Shown here: piece after piece, positions 42,023 through 50,810 of the stretch | Layout of the letters: every line of letters starts with the position of its first letter | How positions within the stretch are numbered: the first letter of the stretch is position 1 | NCBI RefSeq assembly: GCF_023923225.1 | Contig: NZ_CP099489.1 | Coordinates: 2,666,001 to 2,730,000, forward strand | Length of the DNA: 64,000 nt | Direction: 5' to 3' | Source: Ornithinimicrobium faecis | GTDB lineage: Bacteria; Actinomycetota; Actinomycetes; Actinomycetales; Dermatophilaceae | Made by a program: the position numbers and the translations under genes | Notes under the pieces: model-generated | Databases searched by the model: none | Seen by the model: only the letters and a program-made list of their open reading frames with translations | What the model was told of the DNA's origin: nothing

Positions 42023-42268
42023 TCAGTACTCGTCCGTCCAGAAACCCCCGCAGCCGCTCGTGATCTCGCCAGCGCCGTCACTGTCCCAGCCCAGCTCGCA
42101 GAGCAGACCGTCGTGACCGAAGCTGGCCTCAAAGAAGAGCAGGAGGATGAGGCCAATCACCGCCAGTGCCGACCAGGTCAGGATGCGCCTGACCCACCAG
42201 TTGAGGCCCCGCCTCTCTGGACCTCTCAGCGCACCTACGCCAGCCGCACCTACGGCCTGCTGCTCCAT
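42023..42268 (-). CDS. Small single-helix membrane protein
   Basis: An 81-residue hypothetical protein with one membrane helix (TWSALAVIGLILLLFFEASF, about residues 29-48) and a short outside tail with two cysteines (LLCELGWDS, SGCGGFW). Its 3' end was copied into 41704-41747. The start is unsure: ATG 42268 or TTG 42298. No family is recognised. Confidence 0.45.
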   Translation of the reverse strand: MEQQAVGAAGVGALRGPERRGLNWWVRRILTWSALAVIGLILLLFFEASFGHDGLLCELGWDSDGAGEITSGCGGFWTDEY

Positions 42269-42349
42269 CTCCGGAGCATAGTGCCAAGCGTCACCCAAGA
42301 ACCGGTCTTGGATAGGTCAATTTCCCGGTGCATCCCCTCTGGGAGCCGC

Positions 42350-42438
42350 GTACGAAACCTCTATCAAAATGCGGGTGGGCGTACGAAACCTCTATCAAAA
42401 AGCGGGTGGGCGTACGAAACCTCTATCAAAATGCGGGG
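42350..42438 (+). repeat. Three tandem 31-bp repeats (family B, opposite orientation)
   Basis: TACGAAACCTCTATCAAAA units start at 42351, 42382 and 42413, 31 bp apart, each followed by GCGGGTGGGCG. The array abuts the 3' end of map, and is inverted relative to the array at 41580-41703. Confidence 0.93.
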
Positions 42439-42442
42439 GGTG

Positions 42443-43210
42443 TCACTCGCGGGCGGTCAGGACGAGTGGGCCGTCCTCGGTGAGGGCCACCGTGTGCTCG
42501 CTGTGGGCAGCGCGCGACCCGTCCTGGCTGCGCAGCGTCCAGCCGTCGGCGTCGGTGTAGATCTCGTCGGTGGTGGCCATCAGCCACGGCTCGATCGCGA
42601 TCACCAGGCCAGGCTGCAGCCGCAGACCACGTCCCGGTCGCCCGTCGTTGGGCACGTGCGGGTCGCCGTGCATCGTCCGCCCGACCCCGTGTCCGCCGAA
42701 CTGGAGGTTGACGCCATAGCCGGCCCCTCGGCATACGTCACCGATGGCTGCGGACACGTCGTGCAACCGGCCGCCGGGCTGCAGGGCAGCGATGCCCGCC
42801 GCGAGCGCCGCCTCGGTGGCCTCGATCAGCCGCAGATCCTCCTCGCGCGCCTGGCCCACGACGAAGGAGACTGCCGAGTCGGCGACCCACCCGTTGATTG
42901 AGACCGCGAAGTCAAGGCTCAACAGGTCGCCGTCGCGCAGTGTGTAGTCGTGCGGAAGACCGTGCAGCGCACCGTCATTGACCGATGTGCAGATCACCTT
43001 GCCGAACGGCATCGCCCCGAAGCTGGGGTGATAGTCGACATAGCAGCTGGTGGCACCGGCCTGCGCGATCAGCTCCGTTGCACGAGCGTCGATCTCGAGC
43101 AGGTTCGTGCCGACCGCGACCTCGCCCCGCAGCGTGTTCAGCGCCTCCCCGACGAACCGGCCGGCGGGGCGCATCGCCTCGATCTCACGCGGCGTGAAGT
43201 GCTCGATCAC
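42443..43210 (-). CDS. map: Type I methionine aminopeptidase
   Basis: Removes the initiator Met from new proteins. The 255-residue pita-bread fold enzyme shows the metal ligands in LSLDFAVSINGWVADSAVSF, GGHGVGRTMHGDPHV, IAIEPW and SEHTVALTE. It starts probably at GTG 43210, 5 nt after the glyS stop; a TTG at 43222 would overlap glyS. Repeat arrays lie right after the gene. Confidence 0.92.
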   Translation of the reverse strand: MIEHFTPREIEAMRPAGRFVGEALNTLRGEVAVGTNLLEIDARATELIAQAGATSCYVDYHPSFGAMPFGKVICTSVNDGALHGLPHDYTLRDGDLLSLDFAVSINGWVADSAVSFVVGQAREEDLRLIEATEAALAAGIAALQPGGRLHDVSAAIGDVCRGAGYGVNLQFGGHGVGRTMHGDPHVPNDGRPGRGLRLQPGLVIAIEPWLMATTDEIYTDADGWTLRSQDGSRAAHSEHTVALTEDGPLVLTARE

Positions 43211-43215
43211 GTCGG

Positions 43216-44619
43216 TCAGCAACCGATCAGGCGCTGGGCGAGGTAACCCTCCACCTGATCCAGGGAGACCCGCTCCTGGCTCATGGAGTCGCGCTCGCGG
43301 ACGGTGACGGCGTTGTCGTCGAGGGTGTCGAAGTCGACGGTGAGACAGAACGGCGTGCCGATCTCGTCCTGGCGGCGGTAGCGGCGACCGATCGCGCCCG
43401 CATCGTCGAAGTCGATCATCCAGTTCCTGCGCAGCTGGGTCGCCAGGTCACGGGCCTTGGGCGTCAGGTCAGCGTTGCGCGACAGCGGCAGGACCGCGGC
43501 CTTGATCGGCGACAGCCGCGGGTCCAGGCGCAGCACGGTGCGCTTGTCGACGCCGCCCTTGGTGTTGGGGGCCTCGTCCTCGTGATAGGCGTCCACCAGG
43601 AAGGTCATCAGCGACCGGCCCAGGCCGGCTGCCGGCTCGATGACATAGGGGGTGTAGCGCTCGCCGCTGGCCTGGTCGAAATAGGTCAGGTCCGCACCGG
43701 AGTGCTCGCTGTGTGTCTTCAGGTCAAAGTCCGTGCGGTTGGCAATGCCCTCCAGCTCGCCCCACTCCGACCCAGCGAAGTTGAAGCGGTACTCGATGTC
43801 GACGGTGCGCTCGGAGTAGTGCGACAGCTTCTCCTTCGGGTGCTCGTAGTGGCGCAGGTTGTCGCGGTTGATGCCGAGGTCGACATACCAGTTGGTGCGC
43901 TCGTCGATCCAGTACTGGTGCCACTCCGCGGCACTCGAGGGCTCGACGAAGAACTCCATCTCCATCTGCTCAAACTCGCGGGTGCGGAAGATGAAGTTGC
44001 CGGGCGTGATCTCGTTGCGGAAACTCTTGCCGGTCTGGGCGATGCCGAACGGCGGCTTCTTGCGGGCGGCGCCCATGACGTTGGCGAAGTTGATGAAGAT
44101 GCCCTGCGCTGTCTCCGGACGCAGGTAGTGCAGGCCGCCCTCGTCCTCGATGACGCCCAGATAGGTCTTGAGCATCATGTTGAACTCGCGCGGGCTCGTC
44201 CACGCGCCCTTCGTGCCGCAGTTGGGGCAGGCGACCTCGGCTAGATCGACACTGTCGGGGTCAATCTCCTTGCCCTTCTTGGCGGCCTTGGCTGCGACGG
44301 CCTCCTGCAGGTGGTCCGCGCGGAACCGCTTATGGCAGGACTGACACTCGGTCAGCGGGTCGGAGAAGGTCCCCACGTGGCCAGAGGCCACCCAGGTCTG
44401 CTTGGGCAGGATGATGGAGGAGTCGAGACCCACAACATCGTCACGGCCCTGCACCACCGAGCGCCACCACTGGCGCTTGATGTTGTCCTTCAGCGCCACG
44501 CCCAGCGGACCGTAGTCCCAGGCGGATCGGGTGCCGCCATAGATCTCGCCGCAGGGGAAGACAAACCCCCGGCGCTTGCAGAGGCTGACGACGGTATCGA
44601 CGGTTGAAGTTGCTGCCAT
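43216..44619 (-). CDS. glyS: Glycyl-tRNA synthetase (dimeric type)
   Basis: A 467-residue class II enzyme charging tRNA-Gly. Motif-rich blocks include [17 protein letters not shown], a zinc-like insert ([13 protein letters not shown]), [25 protein letters not shown] and the C-terminal anticodon-binding domain. It is the single-chain archaeal/eukaryal-like form usual in actinobacteria. It starts at ATG 44619 with TAAACT 7 nt upstream. It is divergent from a small membrane-protein gene. Confidence 0.95.
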   Translation of the reverse strand: MAATSTVDTVVSLCKRRGFVFPCGEIYGGTRSAWDYGPLGVALKDNIKRQWWRSVVQGRDDVVGLDSSIILPKQTWVASGHVGTFSDPLTECQSCHKRFRADHLQEAVAAKAAKKGKEIDPDSVDLAEVACPNCGTKGAWTSPREFNMMLKTYLGVIEDEGGLHYLRPETAQGIFINFANVMGAARKKPPFGIAQTGKSFRNEITPGNFIFRTREFEQMEMEFFVEPSSAAEWHQYWIDERTNWYVDLGINRDNLRHYEHPKEKLSHYSERTVDIEYRFNFAGSEWGELEGIANRTDFDLKTHSEHSGADLTYFDQASGERYTPYVIEPAAGLGRSLMTFLVDAYHEDEAPNTKGGVDKRTVLRLDPRLSPIKAAVLPLSRNADLTPKARDLATQLRRNWMIDFDDAGAIGRRYRRQDEIGTPFCLTVDFDTLDDNAVTVRERDSMSQERVSLDQVEGYLAQRLIGC

Positions 44620-44626
44620 GCCGCCG

Positions 44627-44652
44627 AGTTTAGGTGGTGCAGCGGCTAGGCT
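44627..44652. promoter_or_regulatory. Back-to-back leaderless promoters of glyS and its divergent neighbour
   Basis: Minus strand: TAAACT (44627-44632), 7 nt before glyS ATG. Plus strand: TAGGCT (44647-44652), 7 nt before GTG 44660. Only 40 bp separate the start codons, so the two promoters must overlap. Confidence 0.55.
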
Positions 44653-44659
44653 CAGAAAC

Positions 44660-45019
44660 GTGTCAAACCCGATCGCCTCCCCCGACCCGCACTACCAGGC
44701 CACCGGAGCACGCGCAGCCATCGAACGGGCCAGCGTCCCAGTGCTCAAACGGCTCGCCCTGCTGCCGACGTGGCTGCCCATGGTGGTCATCGCCGCGCTG
44801 ATCCTGGGCGGCGCCTTCCTGGGCGGGCCGCTCGTGGAGGACGGCAGCGTCCGGATGGCCGGGGTCCTCGGGCTGGGGCTGATCAGCCTGGCGTTGCTGG
44901 CGCTGTTCTGGCTGCTCTATCTCAGCTGGCCCCACCTCACCGCGCCGCTGCGCCTGATGCGCATCGCGGTGCTCGTGCTCCTGCTGGTCATCGTCCTCAC
45001 CCAGTTCGTCACGCGCTGA
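44660..45019 (+). CDS. Three-helix membrane protein next to glyS
   Basis: A 119-residue protein: polar N-terminus with a basic helix ([18 protein letters not shown]), then membrane helices at about 40-58, 66-88 and 97-115. Small proteins of this type sit beside glyS in several actinobacteria, but the function is unknown. GTG 44660 is supported by the TAGGCT box 7 nt upstream. Confidence 0.65.
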   Translation: MSNPIASPDPHYQATGARAAIERASVPVLKRLALLPTWLPMVVIAALILGGAFLGGPLVEDGSVRMAGVLGLGLISLALLALFWLLYLSWPHLTAPLRLMRIAVLVLLLVIVLTQFVTR

Positions 45020-45025
45020 TTTGAC

Positions 45026-45054
45026 AATGATTCTCACGTGGAGTGAGAATCATT
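45026..45054. promoter_or_regulatory. Zur operator before znuA
   Basis: AATGATTCTCAC and GTGAGAATCATT form a perfect 12-bp-arm palindrome around five bases, ending 3 nt before ATG 45058. It is a Fur/Zur-type box covering the start region. The operon ends with a zur gene, so the circuit is zinc-repressed and self-regulated. Confidence 0.88.
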
Positions 45055-45057
45055 CCC

Positions 45058-46041
45058 ATGCCTCGTTTCTTTCCTCTCGCTGCGGCTGCCGCCGCCACCG
45101 TGCTCCTTGCTGCCTGTGGGAGCAGCTCGGGCGCGGGCAGTGGCGGCGAGGACGGGGCACGACTGCACATCGTCACCGCCTTTTATCCGCTGGAGTTTGC
45201 GACCCAACAGGTCGTGGACGGAGTCAGTGGTGTCTCGGTCGAGACCCTAGCCAGCCCTGGTGTGGATGCCCACGACCTCGAGCTGACACCGCGTCAGGTC
45301 GGGTCCCTCAGCACAGCTGACCTGGTGGTCTATTCCTCTGGCATGCAGACCGCGGTCGACGCGGCCGTGGCTGACCAGGCCGGCGACCACAGCCTGGACA
45401 CCAGCTCGGTGGTCGACCTGGTGGACCGCTCCGGCGAGGAGTCCGAGGGCGAGCACGACGAGCACGACCACGAGGGGGACGAGCACGAGTCGGACGACCA
45501 CGAGGGACACGACCACGGCCCTCTCGATCCGCACTTCTGGTTGGACCCCCAGCGCTATGCCGCAGCCACCGACGCCATCGCCGAGGACCTGGCCGCCGCA
45601 GACCCGGACCATGCTGACGCCTACCTGGCCAACGCGGAGACGTTCACGACACAGCTTGCGGAGCTGGACACTGAGTTCACCGAGACCCTCGCCAGCTGCG
45701 AGCAGGACACCCTGGTCACCACGCACGAGGCGTTCGGCTATCTCGCCGACCGCTACGGCCTCCACCAGATCGGCATCACCGGGATCTCGCCGGACGCCGA
45801 GGCCTCACCGGCCCGGATGGCCGAGATCACGGGCGAGGTCGAGGATCTTGATGTGCCCACGATCTATGCCGAGTCCTCCCTCGGTGGTGACCTCGCCGAG
45901 GTGATTGCCGACGAGACCGGCACGGAGGTCCTGGTGCTCGACCCGATCGAGAGCATCACCGGCGACTCGGCCGGCGGCGACTATCTTGAGGTCATGCGCG
46001 CCAACCTCGAGGCCCTGCGCCAGGGACAGGGATGCTCGTGA
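45058..46041 (+). CDS. znuA: Zinc ABC transporter substrate-binding lipoprotein
   Basis: A 327-residue cluster A-I metal-binding protein held outside the membrane by its lipobox LLAAC (Cys near residue 19). The His/Asp/Glu-rich loop (about residues 132-155, EHDEHDHEGDEHESDDHEG) is typical of zinc-type members. The fold's ligands lie around AHDLELTPRQ, DPHFWLDPQR and TTHEAFGYLA. The start at ATG 45058 is after the Zur box; GTG 45043 lies inside it. Confidence 0.92.
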   Translation: MPRFFPLAAAAAATVLLAACGSSSGAGSGGEDGARLHIVTAFYPLEFATQQVVDGVSGVSVETLASPGVDAHDLELTPRQVGSLSTADLVVYSSGMQTAVDAAVADQAGDHSLDTSSVVDLVDRSGEESEGEHDEHDHEGDEHESDDHEGHDHGPLDPHFWLDPQRYAAATDAIAEDLAAADPDHADAYLANAETFTTQLAELDTEFTETLASCEQDTLVTTHEAFGYLADRYGLHQIGITGISPDAEASPARMAEITGEVEDLDVPTIYAESSLGGDLAEVIADETGTEVLVLDPIESITGDSAGGDYLEVMRANLEALRQGQGCS

Positions 46042-46922
46042 CAGCACTCCCCCACTCCGCGGTGCCAACACCGGCGATCCGGCTCGACCACGCGTCCTTC
46101 GGCTATGCCGGTCGACCCTTCACCGAGGGGGTCAACCTCACCCTGCAGCCCGGTGAGGTGGTCGCCCTCCTGGGCCCCAACGGATCGGGCAAGTCCACGC
46201 TGGTTCGTGGCCTGCTCGGTCTCAACGACCACGTGGGTGGCACGGTCGAGATCTACGGCACCCCACTGGAGGACCTGCAGGACCGCAGCCGCCTCGGTTA
46301 CGTGCCCCAGCGGCATACCCTCTCCGCCTCGGTGCGCTCCACGGTGCGTGAGGTGGTCGCCACCGGGCAGCTCGCCAGTCGCCCCTGGTGGCGCCGGGCC
46401 TCCGCCGACGACCGAGCCCTGGTGGAGAAGGCAGCCGACACCGTTGGGCTGGCCGATCGGCTCGAGGCCGACGTGGCCACCCTCTCTGGCGGGCAACAGC
46501 GACGGGTCCTGATCGCCCGTGCGCTCGCCTCGCGCCCCGACGTGCTGATCATGGATGAGCCCACCGCGGGGGTGGACGCCGCCAATCAGGACGTCCTGGC
46601 GACCGTGCTGCGGCGCCTGGCCGGGCTCGGCGTCACGATGCTCGTGGTCACCCACGAGCTCGCCGCGCTCCGCGGCATCGTGGACCGGATTGTGGAGATG
46701 GATGCCGGGCAGGTCAGTTTCGATGGACCCCCGGCGCAGTATGCCGAGCACCGAGCGAGCGTCTCCCGCGCCGCGGACGCGGGGTTGGCTCAGGGGCACT
46801 CCAGCATCCGGCACCATCACGGCTATGACGAGCACCACCACGACGACGGCCCGGTCGAGGCGCCCGGTCTGCTCAGCGGCGTGGGACCAATGGATGGCCC
46901 CGTCGAGGAACAGGAGCTGTGA
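46038..46922 (+). CDS. znuC: Zinc ABC transporter ATP-binding protein
   Basis: A 294-residue ATPase with Walker A GPNGSGKST, signature LSGGQQRR and Walker B VLIMDEPTAGVD. The last ~60 residues form a His-rich tail (HHHGYDEHHHDD) that may bind zinc. GTG 46038 overlaps the znuA stop by 4 nt; ATG 46032 is the alternative. It joins znuB by TGATG. Confidence 0.92.
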   Translation: MTALPHSAVPTPAIRLDHASFGYAGRPFTEGVNLTLQPGEVVALLGPNGSGKSTLVRGLLGLNDHVGGTVEIYGTPLEDLQDRSRLGYVPQRHTLSASVRSTVREVVATGQLASRPWWRRASADDRALVEKAADTVGLADRLEADVATLSGGQQRRVLIARALASRPDVLIMDEPTAGVDAANQDVLATVLRRLAGLGVTMLVVTHELAALRGIVDRIVEMDAGQVSFDGPPAQYAEHRASVSRAADAGLAQGHSSIRHHHGYDEHHHDDGPVEAPGLLSGVGPMDGPVEEQEL

Positions 46923-47902
46923 TGCCCGAGATCCTCTCCTATGACTTCATGCGCAACGCTCTGCTCGCCGCGCTGCTGGTGGGTGCCGTCGCTCCCCTGG
47001 TGGGCATCTTCCTGGTGCAACGGCGCCTGTCGCTGATCGGTGACGGGCTGGGCCACGTGGCCCTGGCCGGCGTCGCCGTCGGGGTCCTGCTGAACAACCA
47101 GCCGATCATCACCGCCCTGATCGCAGCGGTGCTCGCAGGCGTCGCCGTCGAGGTGATCCGAGCCCGGGGACGGGCCAGCGGTGACATCGCCCTCGCCGTC
47201 ATGTTCTATGGCGGCATCGCGGCCGGTGTCGTCATCATCAACCGGGTCGACGGCAGCCAGAGCTCCAACCTCACCAGCTATCTGTTTGGCGCCATCACCA
47301 CCACCTCCGGCGGCGACCTGATCGTCTTCGGCGTGCTCTCAGCGGTGATCCTCGTGGTCACCATGACGCTGCGCCAGCGACTGTTCCTGGCGGCCGGCGA
47401 CGAGGAGTATGCCCGGGCCAGCGGCCTGCCGGTCATGGCCCTCAACATCACGCTCTCGGTGCTCACCGCCGTCACCGTCGTGGTCTCGATGCGCGTCGTC
47501 GGCCTGCTGCTGATCAGCGCCCTGATGATCGTGCCCAACGCCGCGTCCCAGCAGGTGGCCCGCAGCTTCCGCTCGGCGACGGTGTGGGCGGTGCTGTTCG
47601 GGGTGCTGTCGTCGGTCGGCGGTGTCGTGACCTCCTTCTATGCCGACACCGCAGCAGGCGGGACGATCGTGCTGCTGGCCATCGCCATCTTCCTGGTGGT
47701 CGGAGCGGTGATGGCCGTCGTGGCCGCCGCGACCGCCCACCGGCATCGGATCGCGGAGCGCCATCCGCACGAGCACGGCCCCGGGTGCGGCCACGAGGCC
47801 ATCCCGCATGAGGATCATGTTGACTATCTCCATGGCGACCACCGGCACGCGCCGCATGGTGGGCACTACGACGAGCACGAGCATGAGCAGGTGAGCAGAT
47901 GA
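46922..47902 (+). CDS. znuB: Zinc ABC transporter permease
   Basis: A 326-residue ABC-3 type permease with about eight membrane helices (LSLIGDGLGHVALAGVA near residue 40 is the family signature) and a long His-rich cytoplasmic C-terminus (HPHEHGPGCGHEAIPHEDH and on). It starts at ATG 46922 in the TGATG junction; GTG 46919 directly before is possible. It overlaps zur by ATGA. Confidence 0.92.
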   Translation: MPEILSYDFMRNALLAALLVGAVAPLVGIFLVQRRLSLIGDGLGHVALAGVAVGVLLNNQPIITALIAAVLAGVAVEVIRARGRASGDIALAVMFYGGIAAGVVIINRVDGSQSSNLTSYLFGAITTTSGGDLIVFGVLSAVILVVTMTLRQRLFLAAGDEEYARASGLPVMALNITLSVLTAVTVVVSMRVVGLLLISALMIVPNAASQQVARSFRSATVWAVLFGVLSSVGGVVTSFYADTAAGGTIVLLAIAIFLVVGAVMAVVAAATAHRHRIAERHPHEHGPGCGHEAIPHEDHVDYLHGDHRHAPHGGHYDEHEHEQVSR

Positions 47903-48294
47903 CTGAGATCAAGCGCCGGCCGACCAGGCAGCAGGCTGCGGTGGCCGCTGCGCTCGAGGACGTCCAGGACTTCAGCTCCGCGCAGGAGTTGCACGCCCGA
48001 CTGCGCGACGCTGGAGACAGCGTGGGCCTGGCCACCGTCTATCGAACCCTCACCGGCATGGCCGAGACCGGCGAGGTCGACGTCCTGCGCACCGACGAGG
48101 GTGAGGCCGTCTATCGCATGTGCAGCACCGGGCACCACCACCACCTGGTCTGCCGCGAGTGCGGACGTGCGGTCGAGATCGAGGGACCGGCCGTCGAGCG
48201 GTGGACCGACCAGGTCGCCGCCGAGCACGGCTTCCGCGACGTCTCCCACACCCTGGAGATCTTTGGCACCTGCGCCGACTGCGCGCGTGGCTGA
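47899..48294 (+). CDS. zur: Zinc uptake regulator (Fur family)
   Basis: A 131-residue repressor: winged helix (SSAQELHARLRD, GLATVYRTLTGM) then the metal domain with HHHHLVCRECG and CADC, the two CXXC structural zinc pairs. It should shut off the znuABC-zur operon through the palindrome at 45026-45054 when zinc is sufficient. It overlaps znuB by 4 nt, so regulator and transporter are made together. Confidence 0.92.
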   Translation: MTEIKRRPTRQQAAVAAALEDVQDFSSAQELHARLRDAGDSVGLATVYRTLTGMAETGEVDVLRTDEGEAVYRMCSTGHHHHLVCRECGRAVEIEGPAVERWTDQVAAEHGFRDVSHTLEIFGTCADCARG

Positions 48295-48323
48295 CGGCGC
48301 CTGCGTCTGACCGGGTGGCGAGC

Positions 48324-49166
48324 TCAGCTCGTCGCAGGGCCCCGCTGGTCCGGGGCCCGCTGGTCCGCACGGTCGACCGCTCCGCCATAGCGGCGGTCGC
48401 GCGCCGCATACGTCTCGATCGCCTGCCACAGGTGACGTCGGTCGTAGTCCGGCCAGAGCACGTCCTGGAAGACCATCTCCGCGTAGGCGCTCTGCCAGAG
48501 CAGGAAGTTGGACGTGCGCTGCTCCCCCGAGCTGCGCACGAACAGGTCCACGTCGGGCACCTCAGGGTGATAGAGATAGCGGCCGATGGTGCGCTCGTCG
48601 ATGCCGCGAGCAGACAGCCGGCCGTCGCGCACGTCCTCCCCGATGCGGCGCACGGCGTCGGCGACCTCGGCGCGACCCCCGTAGTTGACGCAGAAGTTGA
48701 GCGTGATCACGTCGTTGCCGCGGGTCTGCCGCTCGGCCTGCTCGAGCTCGGAGATCACTGACTTCCACAACTTCGGCGTGCGCCCGGACCACAGCATCCG
48801 CACACCCCACGAGTCGAGCTGGTCGCGCCGCCGGTGGATCACATCTCGGTTGAAGCCCATCAGGAAGCGGACCTCCTCGGGGCTGCGGCGCCAGTTCTCG
48901 GTCGAGAAGGCATAGGCGGAGATGCATTGCACGCCCATCTCGATCGCGCCGGCGATGACATCCAGCAGGGAGGCCTCCCCCGCCTCGTGCCCCTGCGTGC
49001 GCTTGAGATTGCGCTGGTTGGCCCACCGGCCGTTGCCGTCCATCACGATCGCCACGTGGCCGGGCACCAGCTCACGCGGGATCGCAGGTGGTCGGGCGCC
49101 AGTGGGGTGCGGAAACGGTGGCACCGGCGGGGTCCTGTCCCCTCGTGCGGATCGCTGCTCTCTCAC
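48324..49166 (-). CDS. uppS: Isoprenyl (undecaprenyl-type) diphosphate synthase
   Basis: A 280-residue cis-prenyltransferase making the polyprenyl diphosphate carrier for cell-wall synthesis. The signature is [16 protein letters not shown] with the catalytic Asp; further blocks are [17 protein letters not shown] and [19 protein letters not shown]. It starts at GTG 49166, overlapping the recO stop by 4 nt. The first ~35 residues are Pro/Arg-rich and non-conserved. Confidence 0.93.
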   Translation of the reverse strand: MREQRSARGDRTPPVPPFPHPTGARPPAIPRELVPGHVAIVMDGNGRWANQRNLKRTQGHEAGEASLLDVIAGAIEMGVQCISAYAFSTENWRRSPEEVRFLMGFNRDVIHRRRDQLDSWGVRMLWSGRTPKLWKSVISELEQAERQTRGNDVITLNFCVNYGGRAEVADAVRRIGEDVRDGRLSARGIDERTIGRYLYHPEVPDVDLFVRSSGEQRTSNFLLWQSAYAEMVFQDVLWPDYDRRHLWQAIETYAARDRRYGGAVDRADQRAPDQRGPATS

Positions 49167-49894
49167 GGGACGCGCTCCACCAACCGCAGCGACCGCACAC
49201 CGCGCTCCAGGTGCCAGTGCACGTGCGCCGCAGTGAGTTTGCTGGCTTCGCGGCGATGCTTGACCTCACTGCCGTCCGCCTCCACCCAGTCCCCGCTGAG
49301 CAGGGCTGACATCAGCAGGAAGGTCTGTGGTGCCGGGGCCGCAGAACCCGGCGGACGGCATACGGGACACACTGACCCACCCGAGGCGACGTCAAAGGCG
49401 CGGTGCGGTCCCTCGGCACCACACTTGGCACAGTCGTGGAAGCTTGCTGCCCACCCTGCGATGGCCATCGAGCGCAGCAGATAGGAGTCGAGCACCAGCC
49501 CCGCCTTGTGGCTGCGAGCCGCCAGCGAGCTCAGGGCGCCGGCCAGCAGCACGAACTGCCGGACGGCCGGCTCCCCCTCCTCGGTCAGCCGGTCACAGGT
49601 CTCGAGCATCGCGTTGGCCGCGGTCCACGCCTCGTAGTCGCGGGCGATCGCATCACCATAGGACGCCAGCGACTCGGCCTGGGTGACGGTGTCCAGGTTG
49701 CGCCCCTCATAACACTGCAGGTCCACGACCATGCCCGGCTCCAGGCGCGCCCCGAACTTGGACCGGGTGCGACGAACCCCCTTGGCGACGGCACGGACCT
49801 TGCCCCGGCCGCGGCTCAGGAGCGTGACAATGCGGTCAGCCTCCCCGAGTTTGTGGGTGCGCAGCACGATGGCGGCATCCCGATAGAGCGGCAT
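49163..49894 (-). CDS. recO: DNA repair protein RecO
   Basis: A 243-residue recombination mediator: N-terminal OB-fold ([23 protein letters not shown]), helical core and zinc finger (CAKCG, CPVC). It helps load RecA onto SSB-coated DNA. It starts at ATG 49894 ([12 protein letters not shown]); the frame runs upstream through the family A repeats without support. It is coupled to uppS. Confidence 0.92.
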   Translation of the reverse strand: MPLYRDAAIVLRTHKLGEADRIVTLLSRGRGKVRAVAKGVRRTRSKFGARLEPGMVVDLQCYEGRNLDTVTQAESLASYGDAIARDYEAWTAANAMLETCDRLTEEGEPAVRQFVLLAGALSSLAARSHKAGLVLDSYLLRSMAIAGWAASFHDCAKCGAEGPHRAFDVASGGSVCPVCRPPGSAAPAPQTFLLMSALLSGDWVEADGSEVKHRREASKLTAAHVHWHLERGVRSLRLVERVP

Positions 49895-49950
49895 GTCCCC
49901 AGTCTCCCACCTGCCGACGACACAACCCTCGACCGACACAGCATCCCCCA

Positions 49951-50100
49951 CCCCGACCGAGCGCGTGAGCGCCCGAGATCCAGCCCCACCGAGCGCGCCA
50001 CTGCCTGACCCAGCACCCCACCGAGCGCGCCACGCACTGGCCCAGCACCCCACCGAGCGCGCCACGCACTGGCCCAGCACCCCACCGAGCGCGCCGCCAC
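49951..50100 (-). repeat. Five tandem 32-bp repeats (family A)
   Basis: The word ACCGAGCGCG starts at 49956, 49988, 50020, 50052 and 50084, always 32 bp apart. The reverse complement of the first unit (CTCGGGCGCTCACGCGCTCG) matches the array at 7522-7610. Units two to five are more alike to each other. The array fills the space between the divergent recO and alkB genes. Confidence 0.9.
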
Positions 50101-50106
50101 CCCCTC

Positions 50107-50143
50107 TTGCGACATTGCGACATTGCGACAACCGTTCTAAACT
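50107..50143 (+). promoter_or_regulatory. alkB promoter with three tandem -35-like octamers
   Basis: TTGCGACA occurs three times without gap (50107-50114, 50115-50122, 50123-50130). TAAACT at 50138-50143 is the -10 box, 7 nt before the ATG. The middle copy gives TTGCGA at exactly 17 bp from it, an ideal -35 spacing. Confidence 0.6.
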
Positions 50144-50150
50144 CGAACAC

Positions 50151-50798
50151 ATGTCCGTCGCACTGCAGGGATCACTGCTCGATCAGATCGATGACGTCGG
50201 TCTCCGTCCACTGGCCGGCGCGGTCCAACGCACCCAGCTGACGGCAGGCGCTTGGATCGACGTGCGTCCAGGCTGGGTCACGGGCTCCGACGAGTTGTTC
50301 ACGCGCCTGGCGCTCGGCGGGCCAGCCGGTGTCGAGTGGCGTGGTGAGCGCCGCGTGATGTGGGAGTCGGAGGTCGAGACGCCACGGCTGCTGCGCTTCT
50401 ATGACGAGCGCGAGCAGCTCCCCGACGCGGTGCTGTCGGAGGCTCGGGAGGATCTGAGTGCCTACTACCGCCCTGAGCTGCGCGAACCGTTCCGCACTGC
50501 TGGCATGTGCCTCTATCGCGACGGGCGCGACAGCGTCGCCTGGCACGGCGACAGGTTCGGTCGCGGCAACACCCAGGACACGATGGTCGCGATCGTCTCG
50601 ATCGGCGCACCTCGCGCGCTGCTGCTGCGGCCCAACGGTGGCGGCGCCGGACGCACGATCCGCCGCGTTATCGGGCACGGTGACCTGCTCGTCATGGGTG
50701 GCTCGTGCCAGCGCACGTGGGAGCACGCCGTGCCCAAGACCGCCAAGCCGATCGGGCCACGGATCAGCATCCAGTTCCGCCCGCGAGGGGTCCGCTAG
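50151..50798 (+). CDS. alkB: AlkB-like 2-oxoglutarate/Fe(II) dioxygenase
   Basis: A 215-residue DNA/RNA repair dioxygenase that removes alkyl groups oxidatively. Iron ligands are in WHGDRF (HxD) and WEHAVPK (distal His); the 2-oxoglutarate Arg is in GPRISIQFR. NxY is replaced by CLYRDGRDS, close to family variants. ATG 50151 follows a TAAACT box by 7 nt. It is convergent with the ABC-F gene. Confidence 0.88.
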   Translation: MSVALQGSLLDQIDDVGLRPLAGAVQRTQLTAGAWIDVRPGWVTGSDELFTRLALGGPAGVEWRGERRVMWESEVETPRLLRFYDEREQLPDAVLSEAREDLSAYYRPELREPFRTAGMCLYRDGRDSVAWHGDRFGRGNTQDTMVAIVSIGAPRALLLRPNGGGAGRTIRRVIGHGDLLVMGGSCQRTWEHAVPKTAKPIGPRISIQFRPRGVR

Positions 50799-50810
50799 CC
50801 GCGGAGTCCG

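Larger units (their letters stand above)
41307..42083 (+). repeat. Local tandem duplication (441-bp and 336-bp copies)
   Basis: Copy 1 is 41307-41747 and copy 2 is 41748-42083. Each holds the GMC 3' end, the spacer ending GCCGTCATC, and the 3' part of the small gene at 42023-42268. The junction (CACTGTCCCTCGACCC) joins two original ends that share only TCCC. Copy 1 is longer because it carries a 124-bp repeat array (41580-41703) where copy 2 has 18 unrelated bases (42021-42038). Confidence 0.92.

Noticed and set aside
41580..42438. CRISPR array
   Set aside because: The 31-bp units abut directly, with no variable spacers between them and no cas genes nearby.
50143..50158. LexA (SOS) box at the alkB start
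   Set aside because: TCGAAC then four bases then GTCCGT matches only four of six positions in the second half and covers the start codon.
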